From: Maricaulis sp965242785
GTDB taxonomy: Bacteria > Pseudomonadota > Alphaproteobacteria > Caulobacterales > Maricaulaceae
DNA length: 64,000 bases
Reading direction: 5' to 3'
NCBI GenBank assembly: GCA_965242785.1
Contig: CBDETA010000004.1
Location: 1,488,001 to 1,552,000 of the forward strand
The first letter of the stretch is position 1. Every line of letters begins with the position of its first letter. Made by a program: the position numbers and the translations under genes. Shown here piece after piece: positions 32,403 to 41,398 of this stretch. A model generated the notes under the pieces. That model was not told the origin of the DNA. It saw only the letters and a program-made list of their open reading frames with translations, and did no database searches.

Positions 32403-34079
32403 CTATTCGGTGTCGCTGCCAAACAGGTTTCCAAAGAAGCTGTCTTCGTTCCAGGCCGGGCGTTCATCGCTGTCCGCGATCTCGCGGGCGATCATGTAGT
32501 TGATGTTGGCAAACTTGGCGCCCTGCTCGAAGAGAACCTCCAGCTCGCCGTCCAGCTGGTCGGTCTGACGGTGGTAATAGGTGTTGAGGAAGCCCATGAA
32601 GCCCTCACCCTCGTCCCAGCGCGGATCCGGCGAGGAAAAGCCGGTCATCAGGAACAGCGCCGGCACGCCCTCGCGCACGAAATTGTAGTGGTCCGAGCGC
32701 ACGAACAGCGATTGTTCCGGCAGCGGGTCCTCGCTGACGGCGATGTCCAGACGGGCCGCGGCGCGGGTGGCGATTGGGCCCAGATTGGAGTGGTTGGACC
32801 CGAAGGCGACGACGTCGGCGAAATCATAGACGATGACGGGCATGTCCAGATTGACGTTGGCGACGATCTGTTCGGCCGGGACGGTGGGGTTGCGGGCAAA
32901 ATGCTCGGAACCCAGCAGACCCTTCTCCTCGGCGGCCAAAGCCACAAACAGGACGGACCGGCGCGGCGTGCCTTCCGCCAGGAAGGTGCGTGCCGTTTCC
33001 AGCATCACCGACACGCCGGAAGCATTGTCCACGGCGCCATTGCAGATCGTGTCGCTGTCATCGGTGGTGCGGCAGGCCCCCGAGGCGCGCATGCTGTCAT
33101 TGACGGCACCGATATGGTCCAGGTGCGCGGTGAGCACGACGATCTCGTCGGCCAGTTCCGGGTCCGAACCGCGGATCATGCCGACCACATTGGGGTCGGT
33201 GAAGGGTTCCGACAGCGTGCGCTGGCGCATGGTAACGGTCTGGGCCAGATCAAAGCGCGGATAGCTCGGTTCGTCAGCCGACATGGCAGCTTCGACGTCC
33301 GCCAGGCTCATCGCGGCGCCCTCGAACAGGGCTGCGGCCAGGTCGGCACCCACCGAGGCGGTCACCTGGACGGTGTCATAGCCGGACGGGCCGGTCGCCG
33401 CGGTCAGGCGCACGGCGGGGCGCGTCCCGTAACCCTGGGCGAACTGGGCCGCCTGCTCGGCAGACCAGTCGGTGATCGAGATCATGCCGATGGCGCCATG
33501 GGCGGCAGCAACATCGCGCTTGGTGGTGGATGAATTGTGGTGCGCGCGCTCCTCGGAAACACCGTCGAACACGCCGCTCGGCACGCCGCCCATCACCACC
33601 ACGATCTTGCCGTCCACATCGACGTCGGCATAATCGTCATGGCCGCGATTGGCCGCCGACACGCCATGGCCGACAAAGACCAGCTCGCCGGTGACTTCCG
33701 CTTCCAGAACGCTGGGATTGGCCCAGATGATGACGCCTTCGCCCTGGGCATAGGTGTCGCCATTGAGGATGAACTGGTTGTATTCCGCGTCCGCCGTGAC
33801 GTCCTGCATGGGCACATCGGCGAAGTAGGAGCCATTGTCGCCGGCCGGTTCCAGGCCCAGAAGGCGCATTTGCGCGGCGACGTAGTTGGCGGCGATCTCA
33901 TAGCCGGCCGAACCGGCATCGCGGCCCTGCAGATAGTCCGACGCCAGGAAGCGGATATGTGCCTCGATATTGGTCGCGCTGACATCCGGCACGAAGGCGT
34001 CCGGAGCCTCTGTCTGCGTCGTGTCACCCTGGCATGCCGCCAGTGTCAGGCCGGCCAGTGCCGGAACCAGATACTTCAT
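32403..34079 (-). CDS. M28 family metallopeptidase lipoprotein with PA-type insert
   Basis: A 558-residue lipoprotein: the signal MKYLVPALAGLTLAACQGD has a lipobox with Cys16. A protease-associated-like region precedes the M28 domain, whose metal and catalytic motifs are TAHLDHIG, GAVDNASGVSVMLE, AEEKGLLGSEHF and NLDMP. It is likely an outer-membrane or periplasmic aminopeptidase acting on peptides. The start at 34079 has GGGAGG five bases upstream. The gene ends at a strong terminator. Confidence 0.93.
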   Translation of the reverse strand: MKYLVPALAGLTLAACQGDTTQTEAPDAFVPDVSATNIEAHIRFLASDYLQGRDAGSAGYEIAANYVAAQMRLLGLEPAGDNGSYFADVPMQDVTADAEYNQFILNGDTYAQGEGVIIWANPSVLEAEVTGELVFVGHGVSAANRGHDDYADVDVDGKIVVVMGGVPSGVFDGVSEERAHHNSSTTKRDVAAAHGAIGMISITDWSAEQAAQFAQGYGTRPAVRLTAATGPSGYDTVQVTASVGADLAAALFEGAAMSLADVEAAMSADEPSYPRFDLAQTVTMRQRTLSEPFTDPNVVGMIRGSDPELADEIVVLTAHLDHIGAVNDSMRASGACRTTDDSDTICNGAVDNASGVSVMLETARTFLAEGTPRRSVLFVALAAEEKGLLGSEHFARNPTVPAEQIVANVNLDMPVIVYDFADVVAFGSNHSNLGPIATRAAARLDIAVSEDPLPEQSLFVRSDHYNFVREGVPALFLMTGFSSPDPRWDEGEGFMGFLNTYYHRQTDQLDGELEVLFEQGAKFANINYMIAREIADSDERPAWNEDSFFGNLFGSDTE

Positions 34080-34154
34080 GAAAGCCTCCCCCAATGAGGT
34101 AAAAGTCACCGCGGACTATAGGGTCACGGGGCGGTCGAACAATGTTAAGTGACT

Positions 34155-34619
34155 TTAATCTGCAGCCTGAAGTACAGCTGCGACTTCGGGCAGGACGCGA
34201 TAGTGATCGCGGAAAATCGGCGTCATCCGCGCCGGCCGGCCCGTAGAAAGTTGGAAACAGACGACTTTTGTCAGGGCCCGGAACACTGTTGCGCCATCGC
34301 TGACACGCCGGAACTGGTAGCGACGCTCTGCCCGCAGTCGCTGGTCGGACCGGGTGATCCACACCGCACAATCCAGTTCGTCGCCGACATGGACATGGCC
34401 CAGATAGTCCGCCTCGGTGCGGATGATCGCGATGCCGCGATCCTCTTCCGCGCAGGCCTCCATGGAATAGCCCTTGGAGAACCAGTGCGTCCAAGCCGCC
34501 TCGTCGGCCCATTCCAGATAGCGGGCATTATTGGCATGCCCGAAGGCATCCATCGCCGCCTCGGTGACGGTGACTCGATGGACATAGGGGCTGGGCAGGT
34601 CCCAGTCGGTGCCGCTCAT
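34155..34619 (-). CDS. Acyl-CoA thioesterase (4-hydroxybenzoyl-CoA thioesterase-like hotdog fold)
   Basis: A 154-residue single hotdog-domain protein. DAFGHANNARYLEWADEA is the catalytic segment of the 4HBT group (the Asp is the usual nucleophile or base). It probably hydrolyses an acyl-CoA. The start overlaps the last codon of sfsA (ATGA), so the two form an operon. Confidence 0.88.
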   Translation of the reverse strand: MSGTDWDLPSPYVHRVTVTEAAMDAFGHANNARYLEWADEAAWTHWFSKGYSMEACAEEDRGIAIIRTEADYLGHVHVGDELDCAVWITRSDQRLRAERRYQFRRVSDGATVFRALTKVVCFQLSTGRPARMTPIFRDHYRVLPEVAAVLQAAD

Positions 34620-35323
34620 GATCCCAGCTCCACCCTCATCGGCCGGGTGATCGTGATCCCGGTCGGCGACACGTCACAGGCATAGGCCAGAACCTCGACC
34701 CCGCTCGCCGCCGCATCGCGCAGCGCCCGGGCATAGACCGGATCGACATCCTCCGCCGGACGCAGGGTGTGACAGTCGGACCGCTGCACCACAAACAGCT
34801 GGACCGCGCGGTCACCGCGGGCGACCTGGGCGGACAATTCACCCAGGTGTTTGGCGCCGCGGCTGGTCACGCCGTCGGGAAATTCGGCGATGCCGGGGCC
34901 GCGTTGCCAGTGCACATTCTTCACTTCAACCCAGCACGGCGGTTGACCTTCGCTCTCCAGCAGGAGGTCGATCCGCGAATTTTCTCCGTATTTCACTTCA
35001 CGGCGCAGGTTTTCACATCCGGACAGCTCGGAAATTACGCCGGCCTTTACCGCCTCTTCAGCCAGCGCATTGGCCGTGTTCGGCAGGGCGCCGATGATCG
35101 TGCCCTCCGCTTCCACCAGCTCCCACGTGTATTTCAGCTTCCGCTTTGGGTTGTCCGAGCGCGACAACCAGACCTTCAGCCCAGGCTCTTTGATGCCCGT
35201 CATGGCACCGGTATTGGCACAATGCGCCGTCACCGTTTCCCCCGTCTCCAGGGTCACATCGGCAAAGAAACGCTTATAGCGCTTGACCAGGCGGCCGGGG
35301 ATGAGGTCGGTCGGAAAAATCAT
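34616..35323 (-). CDS. sfsA: DNA/RNA nuclease SfsA
   Basis: The 235-residue protein matches SfsA throughout: an OB-like N terminus (LIPGRLVKRYKRFFADV), CANTGAMTG, and the nuclease-like core IDLLLE...CWVEVKNV with the D-x(n)-ExK arrangement. Its cellular role is unclear; it was first linked to sugar fermentation and maltose gene expression in E. coli. It heads an operon with the thioesterase and is divergent from the CinA-N gene across 65 bases. Confidence 0.95.
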   Translation of the reverse strand: MIFPTDLIPGRLVKRYKRFFADVTLETGETVTAHCANTGAMTGIKEPGLKVWLSRSDNPKRKLKYTWELVEAEGTIIGALPNTANALAEEAVKAGVISELSGCENLRREVKYGENSRIDLLLESEGQPPCWVEVKNVHWQRGPGIAEFPDGVTSRGAKHLGELSAQVARGDRAVQLFVVQRSDCHTLRPAEDVDPVYARALRDAAASGVEVLAYACDVSPTGITITRPMRVELGS

Positions 35324-35388
35324 GGCTTGGACTTCACGGCTTTCGCCTCATATACCCGGGTTCGCGTTTCAGTTGAGGGGTGATTTGC

Positions 35389-36171
35389 ATGGTCGAGGCA
35401 AAACGGGTCACCGCAGCCGTGCTGCTGATCGGGGATGAAGTCCTGTCCGGCCGGACCCAGGACAAGAACCTGCAGCAGATCGCACTCTTCCTGGCACCGC
35501 TGGGGATCAATGTCACCGAATGCCGCGTCGTGCCGGATGTCGAGGACGAGATCGTCAATGCCGTCAACACCTTGCGCGCCAAGACCGATTACGTCTTCAC
35601 CACGGGCGGCATCGGCCCGACCCATGACGACATCACCGCGGACGCGATCGCCAAGGCCTTCGGAATGACCATCGACGTCCGCGAGGACGCGCTGGCGATC
35701 ATCGAGGAATGGTATGCCAAGACCAAGACCCCGCTGACCGAGAGCCGCAAACGCATGGCCCGGATCCCGTCCGGATCCTTGCTGGTGAAAAACCCGGTCA
35801 CCGGCGCGCCGGGCTTTCAAACCGAAAATGTCTTCACCATGGCCGGTGTCCCGGCCATCTGCCGCGGCATGCTTGAGGATATCGCCCACCGCCTGGAAAC
35901 CGGAACCGTGACGCTCTCGCGCTCGGTGAAGGGCGACAATCTGCGCGAAGGCGAAATCGCCGAAGCCCTGGGCGAACTGCAGGACGAATACCCCTCGGTC
36001 TCCATCGGCTCCTATCCCTATTTCCTCGAGGTCAAGGCCGGCGAAGTGAAACGCGGCACCCACCTGGTCGCCCGCTCGACCGACAAGAAGGCGCTGGGCC
36101 GGGTCATCGATGCCATCGCCGATCTGGTGCAGGGGCTGGGATACACACCGCGGATTGATCCGGAGGATTAG
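35389..36171 (+). CDS. CinA N-terminal / MoaB-like molybdopterin-binding domain protein
   Basis: A 260-residue protein with the MoaB/Mog fold: LIGDEVLSGRTQDKN at the start and TTGGIGPTHDDITADAIAKAFG in the middle, both hallmarks of the CinA COG1058 domain. It lacks the C-terminal nicotinamide-nucleotide amidase domain of full CinA. The ATG at 35389 has GAGGGG eight bases upstream. Function outside competence-type CinA is uncertain; it may hydrolyse ADP-ribose-like substrates. Confidence 0.88.
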   Translation: MVEAKRVTAAVLLIGDEVLSGRTQDKNLQQIALFLAPLGINVTECRVVPDVEDEIVNAVNTLRAKTDYVFTTGGIGPTHDDITADAIAKAFGMTIDVREDALAIIEEWYAKTKTPLTESRKRMARIPSGSLLVKNPVTGAPGFQTENVFTMAGVPAICRGMLEDIAHRLETGTVTLSRSVKGDNLREGEIAEALGELQDEYPSVSIGSYPYFLEVKAGEVKRGTHLVARSTDKKALGRVIDAIADLVQGLGYTPRIDPED

Positions 36172-36214
36172 TCGGGGGTGTGTGCCTGGGTTGTCGGCCC
36201 AAACGCATGTGGAA

Positions 36215-36337
36215 CGCCCTCTCCCTGGGGAGAGGGTTGGGGTGAGGGGGAACGGCGGGGTTGAGCCCGCCTTGGCGCCACCGGGATATTCCCCTCTTCC
36301 GCCGCTTTGCGGCACCTTCCCCCCAGGGGGAAGGGCG
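36215..36337. repeat. Dispersed intergenic repeat, family A (copy 5)
   Basis: GCCCTCTCCCTGGGGAGAGG start, GGCGGGGTTGAGCCCGCC hairpin, TTGGCGCCACCGGGATATTCCCC, and a purine-rich end CCAGGGGGAAGGGCG. It fills most of the 321-base gap before the VWA gene; the remainder (36340-36492) presumably holds that gene's promoter. Confidence 0.65.
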
Positions 36338-36492
36338 TCTTGTGAGGGCACGGGCCGTGCCTCTCAGCCTTGACGCTTTCTTCGTGCGCGTCGGGATAGA
36401 GAGGCCCCCAAATCGCCCTGATTTCGTCTTGTCGCTGATCCGATTGGCTTACACGGTTGCGGATGAGGGACGTCAAGGGAAGGGGAGATGCC

Positions 36493-38151
36493 ATGAAACG
36501 GGCACTCTTGCTGGCCAGCGCCATCGGCCTGGCCGTCGCCGGCTGTTCAGCCACCATGCAAGGCGGGGTCGAGCAGGCGGTATCCGAGGCGCCGCCACCG
36601 CCGCCCGCACTGGCATCACCCAGCTATGGCAGTGCGGATGTGCTCACCATGACTGCGTCGCGCCGGGTTCAGGAAGAGGCCCGTCACCCGGGGTTCATGC
36701 CGCCCGAACCACAAGACCGCGAACGCTATGAAGACACCGATGCCAATCCGGTCATCTCAACCGCCGACGAACCCGTCTCCACCTTCTCCATCGATGTCGA
36801 TACGGCCAGCTATGCCGTGGTGCGCGACTATCTGCTGGAGGACGGTCGCCAGCCGCCCTCCGATGCGGTGCGCATCGAGGAGATGATCAATTATTTCGAC
36901 TATGACTATGCGCTGCCGCCAGGTCCGGACGAGCCCTTCGCGACACATGTCACCGTCATGCCCAACCCGTGGAATGCGAACACCCAGCTGATGCATGTCG
37001 GCATCCAGGGTTTCGAGATCATCCCGGAGGAGCGGCCGCGGGCCAATCTGGTCTTCCTGATCGATGTTTCCGGCTCGATGAATTCGCCGGACAAGCTGCC
37101 GCTGGCGGTGCAGGCCATGCACATGCTGGTCGATGAGCTGGAGCCGGATGATACCGTCGCCATCGTGGTCTATGCCGGCGCTGCCGGTGCCGTGCTGGAG
37201 CCGACCGAGGCGCGCAATGCGCGGGCCATTCACCGGGCACTGGACAATCTGCGCGCGGGCGGTTCGACCGCCGGCGGGGCCGGTCTGGCCCTGGCCTATG
37301 ATTTTGCCCGGCAGAATTTCGACGCGGATGCGGTCAATCGCGTCATGCTGCTGACCGATGGTGATTTCAATGTCGGCGTGACACGCGATGAGAGCCTGGA
37401 AGACTATGTTGCCCGCCAGCGTGACAGCGGCATCTATCTCTCGGTGATGGGCTTCGGTCGGGGCAATTACAATGACCAGCTGATGCAGACCATCGCCCAG
37501 GCCGGCAATGGCACGGCGGGCTATATCGACAGCCGCCAGGAAGCGCGCCGCATGCTGGTGGAGGAGAGTTTTTCCTCGCTCTTCCCGATCGCCAATGATG
37601 TGAAGATCCAGGTCGAGTTCAATCCAGCCCGTGTCGCGGAATACCGGCTGATCGGCTATGAGACGCGCCTCCTGGACCGGGCCGATTTCAACAATGATGC
37701 GGTCGATGCCGGCGAGGTGGGCTCCGGCCATGCCGTCACCGCGATCTACGAGATTGCGGCACCGGGGACTGAAGGCGTGCTGATGGACCCGCTGCGCTAT
37801 GGCGGCCAGACGGCGGCTGATCCGGCCCTCTCCGGCGAGTACGGCCTGGTGCGCCTGCGCTACAAGGAGCCCGGCGCGGATGAAAGCCTGCTGATGGAAC
37901 GCCCGGTGACCGATGCGGACGCGGTGGAGCGCTTTGCCGACGCTGATGGCGAGGTGCGCTTTTCGGTCGCCGTGGCCGGCTTTGCCCAGATGCTGCGCGG
38001 GGATCCCTATCTGGCCAACGACTTCACTTGGCAAAGCGTGGGCGAGATTGCCTCGGGCGCGCTGGGAGCGGATGAATTCGGCTACCGGGCCGAGTTTGTC
38101 GAACTGGTCGAACGCGCAGCGGAGATTTCCGACGGTGTGACAAAGCCCTGA
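36493..38151 (+). CDS. VWA-domain lipoprotein (YfbK-like)
   Basis: A 552-residue lipoprotein with lipobox LAVAGCS (Cys18). A YfbK-type N-terminal domain (TFSIDVDTASYAVVRDYLLEDGRQPPSDAVRIEEMINYFDYDY) precedes a von Willebrand factor A domain whose MIDAS starts DVSGS (bases 37063-37077), and a C-terminal DUF3520-like region (EYRLIGYETRLLDRADFNNDAVDAGEVGSGH). It is probably a metal-dependent adhesion or scaffolding protein of the envelope. Start ATG at 36493 with AGGGGAG five bases upstream. Confidence 0.92.
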   Translation: MKRALLLASAIGLAVAGCSATMQGGVEQAVSEAPPPPPALASPSYGSADVLTMTASRRVQEEARHPGFMPPEPQDRERYEDTDANPVISTADEPVSTFSIDVDTASYAVVRDYLLEDGRQPPSDAVRIEEMINYFDYDYALPPGPDEPFATHVTVMPNPWNANTQLMHVGIQGFEIIPEERPRANLVFLIDVSGSMNSPDKLPLAVQAMHMLVDELEPDDTVAIVVYAGAAGAVLEPTEARNARAIHRALDNLRAGGSTAGGAGLALAYDFARQNFDADAVNRVMLLTDGDFNVGVTRDESLEDYVARQRDSGIYLSVMGFGRGNYNDQLMQTIAQAGNGTAGYIDSRQEARRMLVEESFSSLFPIANDVKIQVEFNPARVAEYRLIGYETRLLDRADFNNDAVDAGEVGSGHAVTAIYEIAAPGTEGVLMDPLRYGGQTAADPALSGEYGLVRLRYKEPGADESLLMERPVTDADAVERFADADGEVRFSVAVAGFAQMLRGDPYLANDFTWQSVGEIASGALGADEFGYRAEFVELVERAAEISDGVTKP

Positions 38152-38205
38152 CGCCCGCTCTGGCCCACCCGGCGAACGCGTGTAGGATCGGCCCGCGCAC
38201 CAGCC

Positions 38206-38292
38206 GCGGGCGTGGCGGAATCGGTAGACGCAGCAGACTTAAAATCTGCCGGCCGCTAGGCCGTGCCGGTTCAAGTCCGGCCGCCCGCACCA
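38206..38292 (+). tRNA. tRNA-Leu (anticodon UAA)
   Basis: An 87-base class II tRNA. Acceptor halves GCGGGCG (38206-38212) and CGCCCGC (38282-38288) pair fully, followed by ACCA, so the CCA end is encoded. The anticodon stem GCAGA/TCTGC encloses CTTAAAA with anticodon TAA. A long variable arm (GGCCGCTAGGCC) and T-loop TTCAAGT follow. Confidence 0.97.
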
Positions 38293-38416
38293 TTTCTTGA
38301 TTGTTCCCGCTCCGCTCGATTCGAGCCTGTCACCGCGTTGGGCGCTGGGGTCGATGCTCACATGAAACGCGGCGCATGGTTGCGGGCAGCAAGCCAGTCT
38401 TCGCTTTTTTGTCTCT

Positions 38417-38671
38417 TTAAAGCGAGCGGCCGAAGTCCGCGCTCATCAGCAGGATCGTCCCCAGAACCACCGGGACCAGGGCCATGGCGAGGGCCATGAT
38501 GACGACGGGACCGATCAGCCAGGTCGCCAGGATGACGGCGAGTAGGAGGTTGATGATGAAGGGCAGGGCCGCCCGTTCCGGATTGTCTGCGACCTCGCGC
38601 AGCATCCAGCCCAGGACGGGGATTGCGAAGACGAGCGAGCGGTGCGGCTTGAGACTGGATGGCTGGGGCAT
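38417..38671 (-). CDS. Small two-span membrane protein
   Basis: An 84-residue protein with a hydrophilic start and two hydrophobic helices (about 33-52 and 56-74). GGAG lies six bases before the ATG. I do not recognise a family. It is an isolated gene next to the tRNA. Confidence 0.55.
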   Translation of the reverse strand: MPQPSSLKPHRSLVFAIPVLGWMLREVADNPERAALPFIINLLLAVILATWLIGPVVIMALAMALVPVVLGTILLMSADFGRSL

Positions 38672-38754
38672 GGGAAACTCCGAAACACGTCCGGCGTCCT
38701 AACCCTGCACCGAGCGTGCGGCCATGCGACAGGTCGACCCTGCGACCGCCTGCC

Positions 38755-39462
38755 TCAGCTGCGCCGGCGGCGCGGCATCATCCAGTTCAGCCGGTAGACG
38801 GTCAGCACCAGACCGGCCAGGCCGAACACCACGGCGACGGCGGAGAACATCTTGATCCACCAGGAATTGAAGTTTTCCCGCGTCGACCAGTCCATGATGT
38901 GCAGACCCCAGAAGAAGTCGAAGACGCGCCAGAGCGTGGTGCGCACGGCGCGCAGTTCGCCGGTCTGGCTGTTGATGTAGAGGGTGGCCGGGTCCTGCGG
39001 GCCGAAATCGAACCGCCAGGCCGGCACGGACAGGCCGGCCTCACGTGGCGGGATATCGACCAGGACCTGTTGTTGCAGCGTGCCCGTTCCGGCATAGCGC
39101 ATCAGTGCGATCTCGCGGGCCAGGTCTTCGGGAACCGGGGTGAGGTCGGCGCCGGTGCGGGCATCGACCATTTGCGGCCCCGCTTCGGTCTCCAGCCGCC
39201 AGACCGGCTGTCCACCGATCCAGCCCGTGCTGGCGGAGAGGACCGGTGTGTCCTGGGTGGCCAGAATGGCATCCAGGGGCAGGGCCTCTGCCGACCAGTC
39301 GATTGCGGCCTCCTGCGGCGCGGTGCGCAGATGTTCGCCGCGCACGGTCTCGATGTCCCACAGCACCATGACCAGTCCGGAGACCAGCCAGATCATCACC
39401 TGCACACCGACAATCACGCCCAGCCAGAGATGGATCTGGCTCATCAGCCGGAAGAGTTTCAT
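38755..39462 (-). CDS. PepSY-domain membrane protein
   Basis: A 235-residue protein with an N-terminal helix (MSQIHLWLGVIVGVQVMIWLVSGLVM) and a C-terminal helix near 203-223, enclosing a periplasmic PepSY region (PATLYINSQTGELRAVRTTLWRVFDFFWGLHIMD). The HLWLG start and W-x-LH-x-MD ending resemble PepSY-TM proteins linked to iron-siderophore or respiratory functions. No partner gene is nearby. It is divergent from the glycosylase gene. Confidence 0.85.
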   Translation of the reverse strand: MKLFRLMSQIHLWLGVIVGVQVMIWLVSGLVMVLWDIETVRGEHLRTAPQEAAIDWSAEALPLDAILATQDTPVLSASTGWIGGQPVWRLETEAGPQMVDARTGADLTPVPEDLAREIALMRYAGTGTLQQQVLVDIPPREAGLSVPAWRFDFGPQDPATLYINSQTGELRAVRTTLWRVFDFFWGLHIMDWSTRENFNSWWIKMFSAVAVVFGLAGLVLTVYRLNWMMPRRRRS

Positions 39463-39597
39463 GTGGGCTCCCCAAAGCCGCTTGTCCCGGCTGCACAGTA
39501 GGCCGAGATGGCCCCTCGACTCCAGACGGGGGTGCAGGGCGCTGTTCCTGCGCGCTTCACGCTGGGCAAGTGCACCGCAGGCGGCTAGCGTGCGGGC

Positions 39598-40218
39598 ATG
39601 CCGCATCGTCAAGTCCATACCCGACTGCTTGAAGCCGCCGAGGCTGATTTTCCGGATCTGCATGCCGCCCTGTCCCGGCTGGGCCCGCTGGCGTTTCCCC
39701 GGCGCGACGCGCATCCCTTTCCGCAATATCTCTGCCGGGCAATTGCCGGGCAGCAGATCTCGGTGAAGGCGGCGGCCGCGATCTGGGCGCGGGTGGAAGC
39801 CAGCGCCGGCGAGACGGCCCTGCTGGACCATTTCCACGCCGACAATTTCGACTGCTTGCGCGGTTGCGGCCTGTCCAATGCCAAGACCAGGACCATCATC
39901 GCCATTGCCGATACGCATCGCACGCTGGGGCTGGATGCGGATGAGCTGCGGGCGCTGAGCGTGCCGGAGCGGACGGAACGACTGACGGCGATGTGGGGCG
40001 TGGGTCAGTGGACAGCGGACATGATGAACATGTTCTATTTCGGCGAAGAGGATATCTGGCCGGACGGCGATGTCGCCGCCCGCAAGACGCTGGAACGCCT
40101 GACCTCGAAGCGCCGCAAAACTGTGCGTACGGCGGAACGGTTCAAGCCTTACCGGTCGTGGCTGGCGCTGTACATGTGGGCGCATGTGGATGCGCCGCCG
40201 GATGGGGAGGTGGTCTAG
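39598..40218 (+). CDS. DNA-3-methyladenine glycosylase II (AlkA-type, HhH-GPD)
   Basis: A 206-residue base-excision repair glycosylase of the helix-hairpin-helix GPD superfamily. The hairpin is MWGVGQWTADMMNMF (about 132-146), followed by the catalytic Asp158 in WPDGDVAAR. It removes alkylated purines from DNA. It is shorter than E. coli AlkA and lacks the Ada-like N-terminal domain. Confidence 0.93.
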   Translation: MPHRQVHTRLLEAAEADFPDLHAALSRLGPLAFPRRDAHPFPQYLCRAIAGQQISVKAAAAIWARVEASAGETALLDHFHADNFDCLRGCGLSNAKTRTIIAIADTHRTLGLDADELRALSVPERTERLTAMWGVGQWTADMMNMFYFGEEDIWPDGDVAARKTLERLTSKRRKTVRTAERFKPYRSWLALYMWAHVDAPPDGEVV

Positions 40219-40367
40219 ACCTCCGGGCCGCAAATTGCCGCTTACGTAACGCCATCGCTCGCTCGACATCCCATACCGCTCCCTCTAACGTTCGCTGAAC
40301 GCTGTTTATCTGTCTTGTGCCACCAGAAGCGCAGGCAGTTCTGGTCGATACCGATAAGGGGAGTTTC

Positions 40368-41330
40368 ATGGCCGAACCCGATATCCTGAAGGGCAAGCTG
40401 CGCCTGCCGGTTTTTGGCTCGCCGCTGTTCATTATTTCCAATCCGGACCTGGTCCTGGCCCAGTGCAAGGCGGGAATCGTCGGCTCGTTTCCGGCGCTCA
40501 ATGCCCGTCCGGTCAGCCAGCTGGATGAGTGGCTGGACCAGATCACCTCCGAGCTGGAGAGCTATAACCGGGCCAATCCGGATGCGCCGGCAGCGCCATT
40601 TGCGGTCAACCAGATCGTCCACCGGTCCAATGCGCGGCTGGAAGAAGACATGGCCCTGTGTGAGAAATACCGTGTGCCGGTCGTAATTACCTCGCTCGGC
40701 GCGCGTGAAGATGTGAACCAGGCGGTCCAATCTTGGGGCGGGATCACGCTGCATGACGTGATCAACCAGCGCTTTGCGCACAAGGCGATCGAAAAAGGCG
40801 CCACCGGGCTGATCTGTGTCGCGGCCGGTGCCGGCGGTCATGCCGGCGCGCTGTCGCCTTTCGGCTTCATCGCTGAAACGCGGGAATGGTTCGACGGACC
40901 GATTCTGTGTTCCGGCTCGATCTCGACCGGAGGCGGCATCCTGGCGGCCCAGGCGATGGGCGCGGATTATGCCTACATCGGCTCGGCCTTCATCGCGACC
41001 GAGGAAGCGCGGGCCGAACAGGCCTACAAGCAGGGCATTGTCGACAGTTCTGCCGAGGACATCGTCTACACCAACCTGTTCACCGGTGTGCACGGCAATT
41101 ATCTGAAGAAGTCCATCATTGATGCCGGGCTTGATCCGGACGATCTGCCGGAAAGCGATCCGTCGAAGATGGATTTCGGCTCCGGTGGCGGCTCGAAGGC
41201 CAAGGCCTGGAAGGATATCTGGGGTTCCGGCCAGGGTGTCGGCTCGGTCAAGAAGATCCGTCCGGCGGCCGAGTATATCGACCAGTTGAAGATCGAATAC
41301 GAAACGGCCCGGGCCCGGCTCTGCCGCTAA
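40368..41330 (+). CDS. Nitronate monooxygenase / NAD(P)H-dependent flavin oxidoreductase
   Basis: A 320-residue TIM-barrel flavoprotein. LPVFGSPLFIISNPDLVLAQCKAGIVGSFPALNARP is the N-terminal signature; AGAGGHAG and SISTGGGILAAQAMGADYAYIGSAFIATEEA form the FMN phosphate site. It probably oxidises alkyl nitronates or related compounds. The start at 40368 has AAGGGGAG upstream. Confidence 0.92.
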   Translation: MAEPDILKGKLRLPVFGSPLFIISNPDLVLAQCKAGIVGSFPALNARPVSQLDEWLDQITSELESYNRANPDAPAAPFAVNQIVHRSNARLEEDMALCEKYRVPVVITSLGAREDVNQAVQSWGGITLHDVINQRFAHKAIEKGATGLICVAAGAGGHAGALSPFGFIAETREWFDGPILCSGSISTGGGILAAQAMGADYAYIGSAFIATEEARAEQAYKQGIVDSSAEDIVYTNLFTGVHGNYLKKSIIDAGLDPDDLPESDPSKMDFGSGGGSKAKAWKDIWGSGQGVGSVKKIRPAAEYIDQLKIEYETARARLCR

Positions 41331-41346
41331 GGCTTATCCGGTCATA

Positions 41347-41363
41347 TTGACTTACGTTGTCAA
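41347..41363. promoter_or_regulatory. 17-bp imperfect palindrome before the DUF418 gene
   Basis: TTGAC-N7-GTCAA (41347-41351 and 41359-41363), 35 bases before the start codon. The symmetry suggests an operator for a dimeric regulator, or TTGAC may be part of a -35 box. Confidence 0.35.
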
Positions 41364-41398
41364 TTCCGTCCTGCTGGCAAGAAACCAGCGGGGCGGAG

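Noticed and set aside
34144..34158. CtrA-type site TTAA-N-TTAA near the thioesterase gene
   Set aside because: The spacing is six rather than seven bases and it lies at the end of a gene, not in a promoter.
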